Part shown: in pieces, positions 9,163 through 18,076 of the stretch | Numbering within the stretch: the stretch's first letter is position 1 | Layout: the number at the start of each line of letters is the position of its first letter | Assembly (NCBI RefSeq): GCF_029892105.1 | Contig: NZ_JARZAJ010000007.1 | Location: forward strand, 124,001 to 188,000 | Length of the DNA stretch: 64,000 nt | Direction of reading: 5' to 3' | From: Kitasatospora sp. GP82 | GTDB taxonomy: Bacteria; Actinomycetota; Actinomycetes; Streptomycetales; Streptomycetaceae | The notes under the pieces: model-generated | What the model was told of the DNA's origin: nothing | The model's database searches: none | What the model saw: the letters and a program-made list of their open reading frames with translations, nothing else | Made by a program: the position numbers and the translations under genes

Positions 9163-9204
9163 GCACGCCCGGTCGGTCCAGGACCGGTCCGCGCCGCCGA
9201 CCGC

Positions 9205-9927
9205 TCACTCGTCGGGCGGCAGCTCCGCGTCGTCCGCGCGGATGTGCATCGCGCGTTCCTCGGCCGACAGTCCGACCTCGTCCCCCGTGGCCTCCCCGGT
9301 GAGATCGCAGTGCGGGTCGTCCTCGACCAGCGATCCGGCGGGTGGCTCGGGCGAATCCTCGGCTCCCACCGCTTCGATGTCCGGCTCCTCCTGGGCGAGG
9401 CGGGCGTCCAGCGACTGCCCCGCTGCCTGTTCGGCTCCGGTCGTGCCGAAGGACTCGGCGGCCACCGGAGAGTCGACCGGCACAGGCTGCAGCTCCGGGT
9501 CCTGGGACCAGCGGCGGGAAGGCGAACCGTTGTCGAGGTCGGGGATGCCCTCGTCCTCCGGCTCGGCGCCCGGGTCGTGCGGCTCGGTCCGCTCCGGATC
9601 GACCGTGACCGAGTCGTCCAGGTCCTCGGCGAACTGCGTGCCCTCGGCCGCGGGCCTGGGCGGTCCCGGCGGATCTATGGAGAGCGGCGGCCGGTGCGCG
9701 GGATTCGCGAACCGCTCACCCGGCTGCACTCCGGGCACCGGGCCCTGGGCGATCTCCGGCTGCTGCTCCGCGCTCCCCGCGACGTTCGCCGTGTCGCCCT
9801 TCCCGATGGGCGACGGCCGCCGTTCGGACCCGGAGCTGCCGTCGTCGTGCCTGGTTCCGGCGGTGTCCGCCGGGCCGATGTTCCCGCCCATGTCGTGGAG
9901 CGTTTGGTGGCTTGGTGTTCGCTTCAT
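9205..9927 (-). CDS. DUF5709 domain protein
   Basis: 240 residues, strongly acidic and low-complexity in the N-terminal two thirds. The C-terminal ~70 residues carry the DUF5709 pattern (SLDARLAQEEPDI ... SAEERAMHI). GAGGGAG lies upstream of ATG. It is followed on the same strand by nothing close and preceded by two further small genes, forming a minus-strand group (10658 to 9205). Function unknown; the family is confined to actinobacteria and often annotated as stress-linked. Confidence 0.8.
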   Translation of the reverse strand: MKRTPSHQTLHDMGGNIGPADTAGTRHDDGSSGSERRPSPIGKGDTANVAGSAEQQPEIAQGPVPGVQPGERFANPAHRPPLSIDPPGPPRPAAEGTQFAEDLDDSVTVDPERTEPHDPGAEPEDEGIPDLDNGSPSRRWSQDPELQPVPVDSPVAAESFGTTGAEQAAGQSLDARLAQEEPDIEAVGAEDSPEPPAGSLVEDDPHCDLTGEATGDEVGLSAEERAMHIRADDAELPPDE

Positions 9928-9982
9928 CGTGCTCCCTCGGAGCGGCCGACCGACCGGCCGCCTTTCCGCACCGGTGGGTCTG

Positions 9983-10210
9983 TCAGCCGCTCAGCGCAAT
10001 GATCATCCCGATCAGCATCACGGAGACGGCGACGGCCACCAGGATGATGACCCCGATGGCCCAGGGGCCCCAGGCCCGACCGACCTCAGGCGGTTCCGGA
10101 TACGAGATGCCCGAGATACCGCCCTCGCCGGGTGGGGTGTCGCCCTCGGCCAGGGTGTGCCGTTCGTTCAGGCCCGCCGTACGGTCAGGGTCGGGATCGG
10201 GTGTCGACAT
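9983..10210 (-). CDS. DUF6480-like small membrane protein
   Basis: 75 residues: a Pro/Gly-rich N-terminus with ETPPGE-like and SGISYPEP motifs, then one membrane helix (IGVIILVAVAVSVMLIGMII). The layout matches the DUF6480 family of streptomycetes. AGGAAACCACC before ATG supports the start. Function unknown. Confidence 0.75.
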   Translation of the reverse strand: MSTPDPDPDRTAGLNERHTLAEGDTPPGEGGISGISYPEPPEVGRAWGPWAIGVIILVAVAVSVMLIGMIIALSG

Positions 10211-10328
10211 GGTGGTTTCCTACCGTTGGCCCCCAGCAGTCCCCCCTACGACGACGTCTACCCGAAGCCAGGATGTCCAACCTGTCGCCGCCGCGCCACC
10301 GCGGCAGCAGTTCCCGGCCCCGACCGGA

Positions 10329-10658
10329 TCAGCCCCACCACATCTCGGTGCGCTCCGGATCCGGCCCTTCCAGGCCACCGTCCTCGTTCCCCGCCTCGTC
10401 GCCGCTCCCCTCCTCAAGCCCCTCGACGGCGGTGCGCAGGTCCGCCCCGAAGGTGTCGAGCTCCCCGCGGAGCACCTCCGCGACCCGGCCCGCGACATCT
10501 GCCGACAGCCGCACGGTGCGCTGCTCCACGTCGTACGGGGCTTCGATCGTCACCCGCACCTCCCGGGTGGTACCGGGTACGGCGGCCCGCTCGGCAAGGT
10601 CGTCCAGGACGTCCGCGAGGTCGATGGCCGCACTGCCGCTGTTGCTGTCGCTGCTCAT
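10329..10658 (-). CDS. Hypothetical acidic protein
   Basis: 109 residues, acidic, with no membrane segment. The central part (REVRVTIEAPYDVEQRTVRLSADVAGRVAEVLRG) has regular alternation that suggests a small alpha/beta fold; the C-terminus is Glu/Gly-rich. The ribosome-binding site is weak. It is the first gene of the minus-strand group with the DUF6480 and DUF5709 genes. No family recognised. Confidence 0.6.
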   Translation of the reverse strand: MSSDSNSGSAAIDLADVLDDLAERAAVPGTTREVRVTIEAPYDVEQRTVRLSADVAGRVAEVLRGELDTFGADLRTAVEGLEEGSGDEAGNEDGGLEGPDPERTEMWWG

Positions 10659-10875
10659 TCACTCAGAGTAGGAGTCGGACCTGGCGGGCAACGGGCGACA
10701 CGGCAGACCCGCGTACGGCCGTCCGGGCCACTCCTGACCAGCGGGAGATCGTGACGATCCCCGGTGTCGAATCCGTCGCCGATCCGTCCTTCCGGCGCGG
10801 GATCGGTGGCCAGGGGGTGCGGTCGGCTACGGATTTCGCGATGCGCGCGCGATGGCGTAGAGTCGGGTTTACCGA

Positions 10876-10949
10876 CGCGGGGTGGAGCAGCTCGGTAGCT
10901 CGCTGGGCTCATAACCCAGAGGTCGCAGGTTCAAATCCTGTCCCCGCTA
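10876..10949 (+). tRNA. Initiator tRNA-fMet (CAT)
   Basis: 74 bases folding into a full cloverleaf with a CAT anticodon in the loop CTCATAA. Initiator hallmarks: three consecutive G:C pairs at the base of the anticodon stem (CTGGG/CCCAG) and no Watson-Crick pair at positions 1-72 (C opposite T). The T arm is GCAGG-TTCAAAT-CCTGT. CCA is not encoded. Confidence 0.97.
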
Positions 10950-10951
10950 CT

Positions 10952-10996
10952 AACGGCTGAGGCCCGGCGCACTCTGTGCGCCGGGCCTCAGCCGTT
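10952..10996 (+). terminator. Strong terminator after initiator tRNA
   Basis: A perfect 20-bp stem (AACGGCTGAGGCCCGGCGCA at 10952-10971, complement at 10977-10996) with the five-base loop CTCTG, followed by TT. It starts three bases after the tRNA. Confidence 0.95.
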
Positions 10997-11097
10997 TCCC
11001 GGGCGGATACCGGCCGGCGGCACCGGATCACTCCGCACCGATGCACCGGCTCTTTCAGCCGCGATCGCATCGCACATGGGCACGCCAGCGGTGGCGC

Positions 11098-11292
11098 AGG
11101 CCAGTTGATCTCCAGTCCGGTCAGACGCACGCTCAACGCGCAGGCCTTCTGGTGCAGTTCACGGTCGAGACAGGCCCGTTGCGGTCGGTGGTGGCTGCTC
11201 CATGCGCAATAGCCGCCGGTCCTGTCGGTCGGCTCGGTGCCGGTCAGGAACCGTGGCAGTGGCTCGTCGAACAGCTCGGTCCCAACTGCCAC
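11098..11292 (-). pseudogene. Possible SDR C-terminal remnant
   Basis: The minus strand keeps coding-like codon use for ~65 codons and ends with a segment (ACLDRELHQKACALSVRLTGLEI) that resembles the C-terminus of protochlorophyllide-reductase-like SDRs, where LWELSxELTGL is common. No Rossmann part is present. The open frame continues into the tRNA complement, where the C-terminal GTGFEPATSGL is the usual antisense-tRNA artefact. Best read as a decayed fragment. The rest of 10997-11361 holds no gene I can support. Confidence 0.35.
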
Positions 11293-11361
11293 CGGATTGC
11301 GCGTGCCCCGGCGTCGCGACGCCGCCCCCCAATTGCCGGACGGTCTGGGCCGGCAGCCCGG

Positions 11362-12246
11362 TCAGCGGCTCGGGCCCGGGTTCTCACGCCGGACGCGGTG
11401 CAGTCGGTCACCACCCGCGAGGACGGCGTCGGCCAGCGACCGTGCGGGCCCTCGGGCCGTCGTGCGTCCCGAGGTCAGGACGAATTCGGTCTCACCGAGG
11501 TCCGGCAGCTCCGCCTGGTGCGGCATGGCTCGCAGACCGGGAGGAATCAGGCTGCTCGCATGGGCCATCACGCCGAGACCGGCCAGCGCGGCAGCCCGTA
11601 CCCCGGACAGGCTCGTACTGGTACAGGCGATCCGCCACGGCTGCCCGGCCCGTTCGAGGACGTCGAGGGCGCGGGCCCGGGTGATGCTGGGCGGCGGATA
11701 GACGATCAGCGGCACGGGCTGGCCCGGGTCGGGGCGATAGTCCTCGGCACCGATCCAGACCAGCTGGTCCCGCCAGACCAGCCGTCCTTGCGATCCACCG
11801 GCGGGGCGCTTGCCGAGCACCAGATCGAGCCTGCCGTCGGCGAGTTGCTCGTACAGGGCGCCGCTGAGGCCCACGGTGAGTTCGAGATCGACCTGCGGAT
11901 TGCCGCGCCGGAAGGTCCGCAGAATCTGCGGCAGCTCGGTGTACACGAAGTCCTCGGACGCCCCGAACCGTACCCGGCCCCGGACCTGCGTCCTGGCGAA
12001 GTACGCGAGGGCCTGCTCGTTCGTCTCCAGGATCGACCGGGCGAAGCCCAGCATGGCCTCCCCCTCGCTGGTGAGCTCCACGGAATGGGTGTCGCGGAGA
12101 AACAGCCGGCGATCGGCGGCCTCCTCCAGCCGCCGGATGTGCTGGCTGACCGTCGACTGCCGCAGCCCCAGGCGCTGCGCGGCCCTGGTGAACCCGCCGG
12201 TCTGGGCGACCGCGAGGAAGGACCTGAGCTGTACCGGATCGAACAC
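11362..12246 (-). CDS. LysR-family transcriptional regulator
   Basis: 294 residues. The N-terminal winged helix-turn-helix (residues ~4-62: FLAVAQTGGFTRAAQRLGLRQSTVSQHIRRLE, cited in part) is followed by a LysR substrate-binding domain (GRVRFGASEDFVYTELPQIL...). GTG start; a TAGGCT -10-like box lies eight bases upstream, so the mRNA may be nearly leaderless. Divergent from the SBF transporter at 12390, with a T-N11-A inverted repeat between them, so it probably controls that transporter and itself. Confidence 0.93.
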   Translation of the reverse strand: MFDPVQLRSFLAVAQTGGFTRAAQRLGLRQSTVSQHIRRLEEAADRRLFLRDTHSVELTSEGEAMLGFARSILETNEQALAYFARTQVRGRVRFGASEDFVYTELPQILRTFRRGNPQVDLELTVGLSGALYEQLADGRLDLVLGKRPAGGSQGRLVWRDQLVWIGAEDYRPDPGQPVPLIVYPPPSITRARALDVLERAGQPWRIACTSTSLSGVRAAALAGLGVMAHASSLIPPGLRAMPHQAELPDLGETEFVLTSGRTTARGPARSLADAVLAGGDRLHRVRRENPGPSR

Positions 12247-12264
12247 ATCCCCAGCCTAGCCGCG

Positions 12265-12285
12265 GTCATCACGATCCATGATGAC
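12265..12285. promoter_or_regulatory. LysR-type operator
   Basis: Inverted repeat GTCATCA-N7-TGATGAC between the divergent LysR and SBF genes. The core ATCACGATCCATGAT fits the T-N11-A rule for LysR boxes. Position and symmetry support it; binding is inferred. Confidence 0.65.
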
Positions 12286-12389
12286 AGTGAGTGCCTCGAA
12301 CGGGATTCACAATCACCGGGGCGGGGACCAGGCTGGGAATCCGCCCCGGCCGCCCCCGGCCGCCCCCGAACCCCGTCAGCGGAGAGACC

Positions 12390-13418
12390 ATGCCTCGACC
12401 GAAGCCCCCACGCCGCCTGCCCGTGGACCCCTACATAGCCGCGCTGCTCTGCACCGTCGGCCTGGCCTCCCTGCTCCCCGCCCGTGGCCCCGCCGCGCCC
12501 GCCGTCTCGGACGCGGCGGACGGCGCGGTCGCCCTGCTGTTCTTCCTCTACGGCGCGCGACTGTCCACCCGCGAGGCCCTAGACGGTCTGAAGCAGTGGC
12601 GCCTGCACAGCACCGTGTTCGCCGTCACCTTCGTGCTGTTCCCGCTGCTGGGACTGGCGAGCCGGGTACTCGTTCCCGAACTGCTCTCCCCACAGCTCTA
12701 CCAGGGCCTGCTCTTTCTGACCCTGCTGCCGTCCACCGTGCAGTCGTCGATCGCGTTCACCTCCATCGCACGCGGCAACGCGGCGGCCGCCGTCTGCAGT
12801 GCGACCTTCTCCAGCCTCTTCGGCATCGTGCTCACGCCGCTGCTCGCCGCCGCCCTGCTCAGTACCCGGGGCGGGATTTCGGCGGGTTCGGTGCTGGGGA
12901 TCGTGGAGCAGCTGCTGCTGCCCTTCGTGGCCGGCCAGTTGCTGCGCCGCTGGATCGCGGACCGGATGGCCCGCCACCGTGCGGTCCTCGGCCTGGTGGA
13001 CCGCGGCTCCATCCTGCTGGTGGTCTACAGCGCCTTCAGCGCGGGCGTGGTGGGCGGCGTCTGGGGCGCGCTGTCCCTGCCCCGGCTCGCGGCGCTGTTG
13101 GTGGTGGAGGCGGTGCTGCTGACGCTGGTGCTGACCGCCAGCGCGTTGGGCAGCCGCCGGCTGGGGTTCGAGCGGCAGGACCGGATCGCGATCGTCTTCT
13201 GCGGCTCCAAGAAGAGCCTGGCCGCCGGTGTTCCGATGGCGTCGGTCCTCTTTCCCGGACCTACCGCCGGGTTGCTGGTACTGCCGCTGATGCTCTTCCA
13301 CCAGATCCAGCTCATGGTCTGTGCGGTTCTCGCCCGCCGTTGGGGTGCCGAGGCCCAGCCGACGAGAATCGCAGCCGCCGGAGCGGAGGCCCGGGTTCGG
13401 GAAGGCGCTGCCCCCTGA
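12390..13418 (+). CDS. SBF-like (bile acid:sodium symporter) family transporter
   Basis: 342 residues with about nine to ten hydrophobic helices and the SBF-like signatures LLFFLYGARLS (residues ~48-58), LLPSTVQSSIAFT and CGSKKSLAAGVPMAS. This is the PF13593 branch (YfeH/ASBT-related), which carries organic anions or sulfonated compounds in symport with Na+. ATG start with GGAGAG upstream. Probably regulated by the divergent LysR gene. Confidence 0.88.
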   Translation: MPRPKPPRRLPVDPYIAALLCTVGLASLLPARGPAAPAVSDAADGAVALLFFLYGARLSTREALDGLKQWRLHSTVFAVTFVLFPLLGLASRVLVPELLSPQLYQGLLFLTLLPSTVQSSIAFTSIARGNAAAAVCSATFSSLFGIVLTPLLAAALLSTRGGISAGSVLGIVEQLLLPFVAGQLLRRWIADRMARHRAVLGLVDRGSILLVVYSAFSAGVVGGVWGALSLPRLAALLVVEAVLLTLVLTASALGSRRLGFERQDRIAIVFCGSKKSLAAGVPMASVLFPGPTAGLLVLPLMLFHQIQLMVCAVLARRWGAEAQPTRIAAAGAEARVREGAAP

Positions 13419-13569
13419 CCGATCTTCACTCTTTCGGATGGCCGACGGGGCGCCGGGGCGTGCACTGTCCCTTTCGGGGTGACAAACGAGCCGATGGGTG
13501 GGGTTCCTCAGGTTCAGCACCTGCCAGGGGGATGCCCGCATTCGGGCACGTGAGTTCAGGGGGGTTCCG

Positions 13570-13803
13570 ATGACGGACAACGGCAGCGCGACGCTCTCGG
13601 CCGGGGCGGTCACCTTCATCACCGCCAACGAGAACCGCGACCACGACACCGGGATCAACATCTCGGTCGCGACACCGGACGGCGTCGAAGTCGCCTCCAT
13701 CTCGGTGCCGTTCGGCGAATTCAAGGACGGTACGACGGCCCGGCGCTCTCCTCGTCCTTGGCGCCCACGACTACTTTACGCGCTGAACTGCCTTTGTCCG
13801 TAA
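13570..13803 (+). pseudogene. Truncated hypothetical protein
   Basis: An ATG with a good ribosome-binding site (CAGGGGGG) opens a 77-codon frame. The first ~55 residues (TANENRDHDTGINISV and following) look like a genuine beta-rich domain. From residue ~56 the sequence becomes arginine/proline-rich (TTARRSPRPWRPR) and AT-richer, as if an indel or insertion cut the gene near base 13735. Bases 13740-14045 hold no convincing gene. Confidence 0.5.
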
Positions 13804-14045
13804 AGGAAATGAGCCGCCGCCAAGCGTCAGGCTCTCGGCGGGACGGGTACTTGGGACGTGGCATCGCCCACCCCACCCGTGTGGACCGTCCCGTTCCGGA
13901 GTTCGTCCCCTGGGTGGAGCCCGCCCAGCCCCCAGAACGAGTCACCGCTCCCCCGCGCGGGGGAGGCGGCTCCGCCCTCCAGCCGACGTACCCGACCGAG
14001 CTGCGCGGCAAGGATGGGATTCCCGCTGACGGAAGGGGAGCTCAC

Positions 14046-14975
14046 ATGGAGGGCTGGGACCGGATCGGCCGATCCGCCGGCTACGGGGCAGCCATCGCGC
14101 TGACCCCTTACTTGCTGATCAAGGTGTCCTGGGTGGTCGGTTCGCTGGTGGGACTGCTGCCGGCCGAGGCCGGGCTCGACAAGGCGACGTGGGTGACGCT
14201 GAACACCGTGACCATCGGTATGGCGGCAGTCGGGATCATCCTCGCCCTCGCGCTGGTGCGGCCGTGGGGGATGCGGATACCCGGGGTGCCGCTCGCGTTC
14301 TGCGCGTGGGTGGGGGCGGGGTTCCTGGTCTCGATGCTGCCGTACCTCGTGCTCGGCTCGCTGCTGGGATCGACAGGTGGCGCGAGCAGCGGGGGCGGGA
14401 CGGACGACGGCTCGTCCATGCCGAACTGGGAGGGTGCCCTCATCGAGTTCAGCTTCGCGGGGATGGCCGTGGGCCTCGCCCTGGCGCTGCCCGCGTACCT
14501 TCGGCGGCGCTGGCCGCACGCGTTCGCCGGGCAAGTCGGGGACGGCCCGAGGAGCGGGCAGCGCTCGCGATGGGTGCTCGTCGCCGGCGCCGCGCTCGGC
14601 GCGTGGTGGCTGTACTGGGCGGCGGGCGGCCGCCTCGGCATCGCACACCCGGCGGCGCGGGACTCCAACGGGTATCTGCTGGCAGCGGTTTCCGGTCTCT
14701 GGGCGCTGGTCGCGACCGCCGCCGTCTGGACGCTCGGCGGTGCCCGGCCTGCTCGGCTTCCCCGCTGGGTCCCGACGGTCCTCGGCTGGCTCGGGTCGGG
14801 GTCGCTCTTCGCGTGGGGCGGCTGGAAGCTGCCGTTCACCGCGTACCTGGCGGTGGCCCACCCGGCCGGTGTCACCTGGCCGGAGAACCTCGCAGTCGTG
14901 GCGGCACTGGACATCACGGCCGTGGTGACGGGCGCGGCGATGGCACGCACGCTCGTTCGCATCTGCGCCGAGTAG
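14046..14975 (+). CDS. Polytopic membrane protein of unknown function
   Basis: 309 residues with about eight hydrophobic segments, a Gly/Ser-rich extramembrane loop around residue 115 (GGASSGGGTDDGSS) and a C-terminal GAAMARTLVRICAE. AAGGGGAG precedes ATG. Homologues are commonly annotated only as integral membrane proteins; no catalytic motif is visible. Confidence 0.75.
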   Translation: MEGWDRIGRSAGYGAAIALTPYLLIKVSWVVGSLVGLLPAEAGLDKATWVTLNTVTIGMAAVGIILALALVRPWGMRIPGVPLAFCAWVGAGFLVSMLPYLVLGSLLGSTGGASSGGGTDDGSSMPNWEGALIEFSFAGMAVGLALALPAYLRRRWPHAFAGQVGDGPRSGQRSRWVLVAGAALGAWWLYWAAGGRLGIAHPAARDSNGYLLAAVSGLWALVATAAVWTLGGARPARLPRWVPTVLGWLGSGSLFAWGGWKLPFTAYLAVAHPAGVTWPENLAVVAALDITAVVTGAAMARTLVRICAE

Positions 14976-15124
14976 CCGTTTTCCGCTCGCCCGGCGCCGC
15001 CTGCCGCTACTCGGCCTGCGGCGCCGGAAAAGGCACCGCGCAGAAGCCGCCGCCGTCAGGCGCTCCGTTGGCGGTCGACCATGCCTGCCACGTCCCCCCA
15101 CGACGCGGACCAGCTCCTGTGCCG

Positions 15125-15586
15125 TCAGCCGGCGGACTCGGCGGACCACTTCACCAGTGGTGGCCGCACGTGGGCGCACAGAGGGCGGCCCTTGGCATCC
15201 GTGAGCCGCAACCGCGCGGTGAGGCGCCCGGTCCGCACGGCAGCGGCGATGGTGTCCTGACCGATCGCGTCGAACATCAGCTTCGCCCGGCGGAACATGG
15301 TGAAACCACCGGTGTCGTCCACCGTGACCCACGAAAGGTAGATGAACCGCCCGCCCAGCCGGTTCTGGATGTATCGGCCCCTGAGGTCGATGCCCGTCGG
15401 GGTCTCGACCGCGGTGCAGTCGAGCGTCCACACGGCGGTTGAGGCGTCCCCCGGCTGCAGGTCGAGCAGTTCGAGCGGGCGGTCCTTCCGCTGGACACCC
15501 ACGTGAATGCTGTCGGCGCCGGGGAAGTCGGCGCCGGCGCCGCAGGCGCGGCCCGGCAGGTCCGACGCTTCGATGCGGATCTGCAC
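15125..15586 (-). CDS. DUF5990 family protein
   Basis: 153 residues starting QIRIEASDLPGRACG and containing HVGVQRKDRPLELLDL and WTLDCTAVETPTGIDLRG, which is the DUF5990 pattern of streptomycetes. The family members show a small beta-rich fold with unknown role. GTG start with GGAGG upstream; an ATGATG just before it is out of frame. Lies 74 bases downstream of the PAP2 gene on the same strand, so possibly co-transcribed. Confidence 0.8.
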   Translation of the reverse strand: MQIRIEASDLPGRACGAGADFPGADSIHVGVQRKDRPLELLDLQPGDASTAVWTLDCTAVETPTGIDLRGRYIQNRLGGRFIYLSWVTVDDTGGFTMFRRAKLMFDAIGQDTIAAAVRTGRLTARLRLTDAKGRPLCAHVRPPLVKWSAESAG

Positions 15587-15660
15587 CTGCCCATCATCCT
15601 CCAGACCCTGGCCCGGGGCCGGTGTTCCGCACGAGTTGTGGCCGCCGACGCCGCAGCGGA

Positions 15661-16341
15661 TCAACGGCGCCGGTCGGCGTGGCGGCCGCGGTGTGCGGGG
15701 GGATCCAGGCGGGTGCGGACCGCTGGCAGCGTCGCCAGCGCGGCGACGGCAGCGGCCGCGGCGGCGGCACCCAGGCAGCTGCCGATCACATCGGGCAGGT
15801 AGTGCACGCCCAGATACATCCGCGAAGCAGCCACCACGACAACGAACACCGCTCCGATCACGGCGGCGAGCGGCCGTCGGCGACCCCGGACCACAACCAG
15901 CAGCACCAGGGCGAGCGCCGCCGCCACAGCGGTGTGCCCGCTGGGGAAGCTCCACTGGCTGTCCGGCGGGATCACCCACAGCCGCGACGGCGGACGCACC
16001 TCCTTGATCGCAGACTTGGCGACAAAGGCGACGGCCAGGGTGCCGGTTATCAGAGCGAAGCACGCGGCCGCATCCGCGCGGCGGCGCCACACCAGCAGCG
16101 CCAGCGGCACGACCAGTGCCAGCGCGATGCCGGCCGCGGGCTGGGCCACGGCGGTGGCGGCCTTGGCCAGCGTGGTCAGCGCGGCGCTGCGGTGACCGGC
16201 AATGTCCTGGTCCAGACTCACGTCGGCGCGGGTCACGCCCGGTGTGGTCGCGGCCCAGCCCAGAGCCAGGGTGCACAGCAGCAGAAACGCACAGGCCAGC
16301 AGACGGCGCACAGCGATCCGCGGGAAAACGGCAGATGTCAT
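15661..16341 (-). CDS. PAP2-family membrane phosphatase
   Basis: 226 residues with five to six membrane helices and the full lipid-phosphatase signature: K109-x6-R116-P117, PSGH at 133-136 (catalytic His136) and SR-x5-H-x3-D at 173-184. Enzymes of this type dephosphorylate phosphatidate, undecaprenyl diphosphate or related lipids on the outer membrane face. GAGGAAG precedes ATG. A palindrome lies 46 bases upstream of the start. Confidence 0.9.
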   Translation of the reverse strand: MTSAVFPRIAVRRLLACAFLLLCTLALGWAATTPGVTRADVSLDQDIAGHRSAALTTLAKAATAVAQPAAGIALALVVPLALLVWRRRADAAACFALITGTLAVAFVAKSAIKEVRPPSRLWVIPPDSQWSFPSGHTAVAAALALVLLVVVRGRRRPLAAVIGAVFVVVVAASRMYLGVHYLPDVIGSCLGAAAAAAAVAALATLPAVRTRLDPPAHRGRHADRRR

Positions 16342-16386
16342 CGAGTGGTCTTCCTCATGTTCGGGGGGCGAGCACCACATTAACGT

Positions 16387-16400
16387 CTACACGAATGTAG
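16387..16400. promoter_or_regulatory. CTACA-N4-TGTAG palindrome upstream of PAP2 gene
   Basis: Inverted repeat CTACACGAATGTAG, set in AT-richer sequence upstream of the PAP2 start. The half-site resembles BlaI/MecI-type operators (TACA/TGTA cores), but no such repressor gene is in the window. The rest of 16401-16851 shows no gene I can support. Confidence 0.5.
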
Positions 16401-16851
16401 TCACCTGCTGGTTCCACTCCCCCGGGCGGCACCGCCGCCGTCCCCCTCGGTCCGTCCCTTCGAGGAGGGTGCTCCGCCGCCTGTGGCGCATCACCCGGAC
16501 CCTGCCCGGACGACCGGCGCCCGGGCGGCATCCGAGTGAGCGCAACGGCCCACGCTGGGGCAAGGGTGGCGCCGTGACGTCGGCGACATCACTCGCTACA
16601 ACCCGCCGTGAAGATGACCCCGCCGCGCGCCGCCTCTCAGCACCGGGCCCGGGAAGGCAGTACTCGGGCTCGCCGTAATGGTCCCGCGACCGGGGTTGCG
16701 CCCGTTCGTCGGGCGTGACGGGCGGGTGCGGACCGGAGCGGAGCGCTCTGGGCTTGACCGGTGACCGCAGCGCGGGGCGGACTTGCCAAGTGCCTGTCCG
16801 CGCTGTCTGCTGGGTCCGGGGCGTCCCGTCGATGGTTGTGGAGTACGCGAG

Positions 16852-17916
16852 ATGCCAGTGAACCGGATCGGCCTGGTCGTCCACGGCGCCCGGCCCGCCG
16901 CCCGCGCGGCGGCTGCCACCGTGCGCGCCTGGTGCGCCGCGCACGACATCCCCTGCACCGACCTCGACGTCTGGCACGAGGACCGGCCCAGGCTCGGAGG
17001 CCAGCAGGAGGCCGCGGCTGCGGGGCACCCCGACCTCATCGTCACCCTCGGCGGCGACGGCACCTTCCTGCGGGGTGCCCGGATCGCCGCCAAGGACGAT
17101 GCCAGAGTGCTGGGTGTGGACCTGGGCCACGTCGGCTTCCTCACCGAGGTCCCGGCCGACGAGGTGCACCGGGCCCTGGACGCCGTGCACGAGGACCGCG
17201 TCACGGTCGAGGAACGCATGACCCTGACCTTGCGGACGTCCCGCCCACTGGAGGTCCCCGCCGGCATGGAGGCACTGCTGCGCCACGGGCGGGGCCCGGC
17301 GCTGCCTTCGCCGCAGCCGCGTACGGGGGGCACCGGCGAGGAGAGCTGGGGTGTGCCGCTGGACGTCACCGCCCTGAACGACGTGGTGCTCGAAAAGCTC
17401 GCCCGGGACCGGCAGGTCGCCCTCGCGGTCTACTTCGCCGGACGCCTGCTGGCCTCCTACTCGGCGGACGCGGTCATCGTGGCCACCCCCACCGGCTCCA
17501 CCGCGTACAGCTTCGCCGCCGGGGGGCCGGTGTTGTCACCGCGCATCAACGCCGTCGTCTTCACCCCGGTCGCCCCTCACATGTCCTTCAACCGAACCGT
17601 GGTCAGCGCTCCCGACGAACCTGTCGCCGCACGGGTACTGCCGCACTCCGGGCAGGTCGCGGTCAGCATCGACGGCCAGCTGCGCGGAGTCCTGGAACCC
17701 GGCGACTGGGTCGGCGTGTACCCGGCCCCGTCCCGGCTGCGCCTGGTCCGGCTGGGGCCCACCGACTTCTTCGGCCGTCTCCGCGACCGGTTCCGCCTCA
17801 CCGACGCCCCCGCCACCGTCGCCGACGGCGAGGCTCCGCTGCTGTTCCGCCCGCCCAATGCCGACGTGCCCGAGGATCTCGCCGGTCTGCGCCTGCCCCC
17901 GGCCCTGGAGGAATGA
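16852..17916 (+). CDS. nadK: NAD kinase (paralogue)
   Basis: 354 residues, about 50 longer than the usual bacterial NadK. The GGDGT motif (residues 67-71) and the glycine-rich TPTGSTAYSFAAGGP (ATP/NAD site) plus ALNDVVLEK identify a NAD kinase that makes NADP from NAD. A Pro/Gly insert (residues ~145-165, RHGRGPALPSPQPRTGG) and a 60-residue C-terminal tail are extra. Streptomycetes commonly carry a second NAD kinase beside the housekeeping one; this is likely that copy. GGAG lies about 12 bases before ATG. Confidence 0.92.
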   Translation: MPVNRIGLVVHGARPAARAAAATVRAWCAAHDIPCTDLDVWHEDRPRLGGQQEAAAAGHPDLIVTLGGDGTFLRGARIAAKDDARVLGVDLGHVGFLTEVPADEVHRALDAVHEDRVTVEERMTLTLRTSRPLEVPAGMEALLRHGRGPALPSPQPRTGGTGEESWGVPLDVTALNDVVLEKLARDRQVALAVYFAGRLLASYSADAVIVATPTGSTAYSFAAGGPVLSPRINAVVFTPVAPHMSFNRTVVSAPDEPVAARVLPHSGQVAVSIDGQLRGVLEPGDWVGVYPAPSRLRLVRLGPTDFFGRLRDRFRLTDAPATVADGEAPLLFRPPNADVPEDLAGLRLPPALEE

Positions 17917-17950
17917 CCCTCCGCAGACGCCCCGGCCCGTTCCCCCTGCG

Positions 17951-17994
17951 GGTGTCCAGGACTCTGCGGACGGCAGGCAGATCCTGGACACCCT
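17951..17994 (+). terminator. Terminator after NAD kinase gene
   Basis: A perfect 12-bp inverted repeat (GGGTGTCCAGGA at 17951-17962, complement at 17983-17994) with a 20-base loop, 35 bases past the stop codon and before the convergent DUF6295 gene. Confidence 0.7.
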
Positions 17995-18076
17995 CACCCG
18001 GCACCGCTGTCGCGGCGACCGTCCGGGGCAGGGAGCAGAGGGGCTCTCCGACAGGGGAAGTGCCCTGCGCCGTGCG

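Noticed and set aside
10909..11292. Minus-strand frame ending GTGFEPATSGL
   Set aside because: The C-terminus is the antisense of the tRNA, a well-known annotation artefact; only its upstream half may be an SDR remnant.
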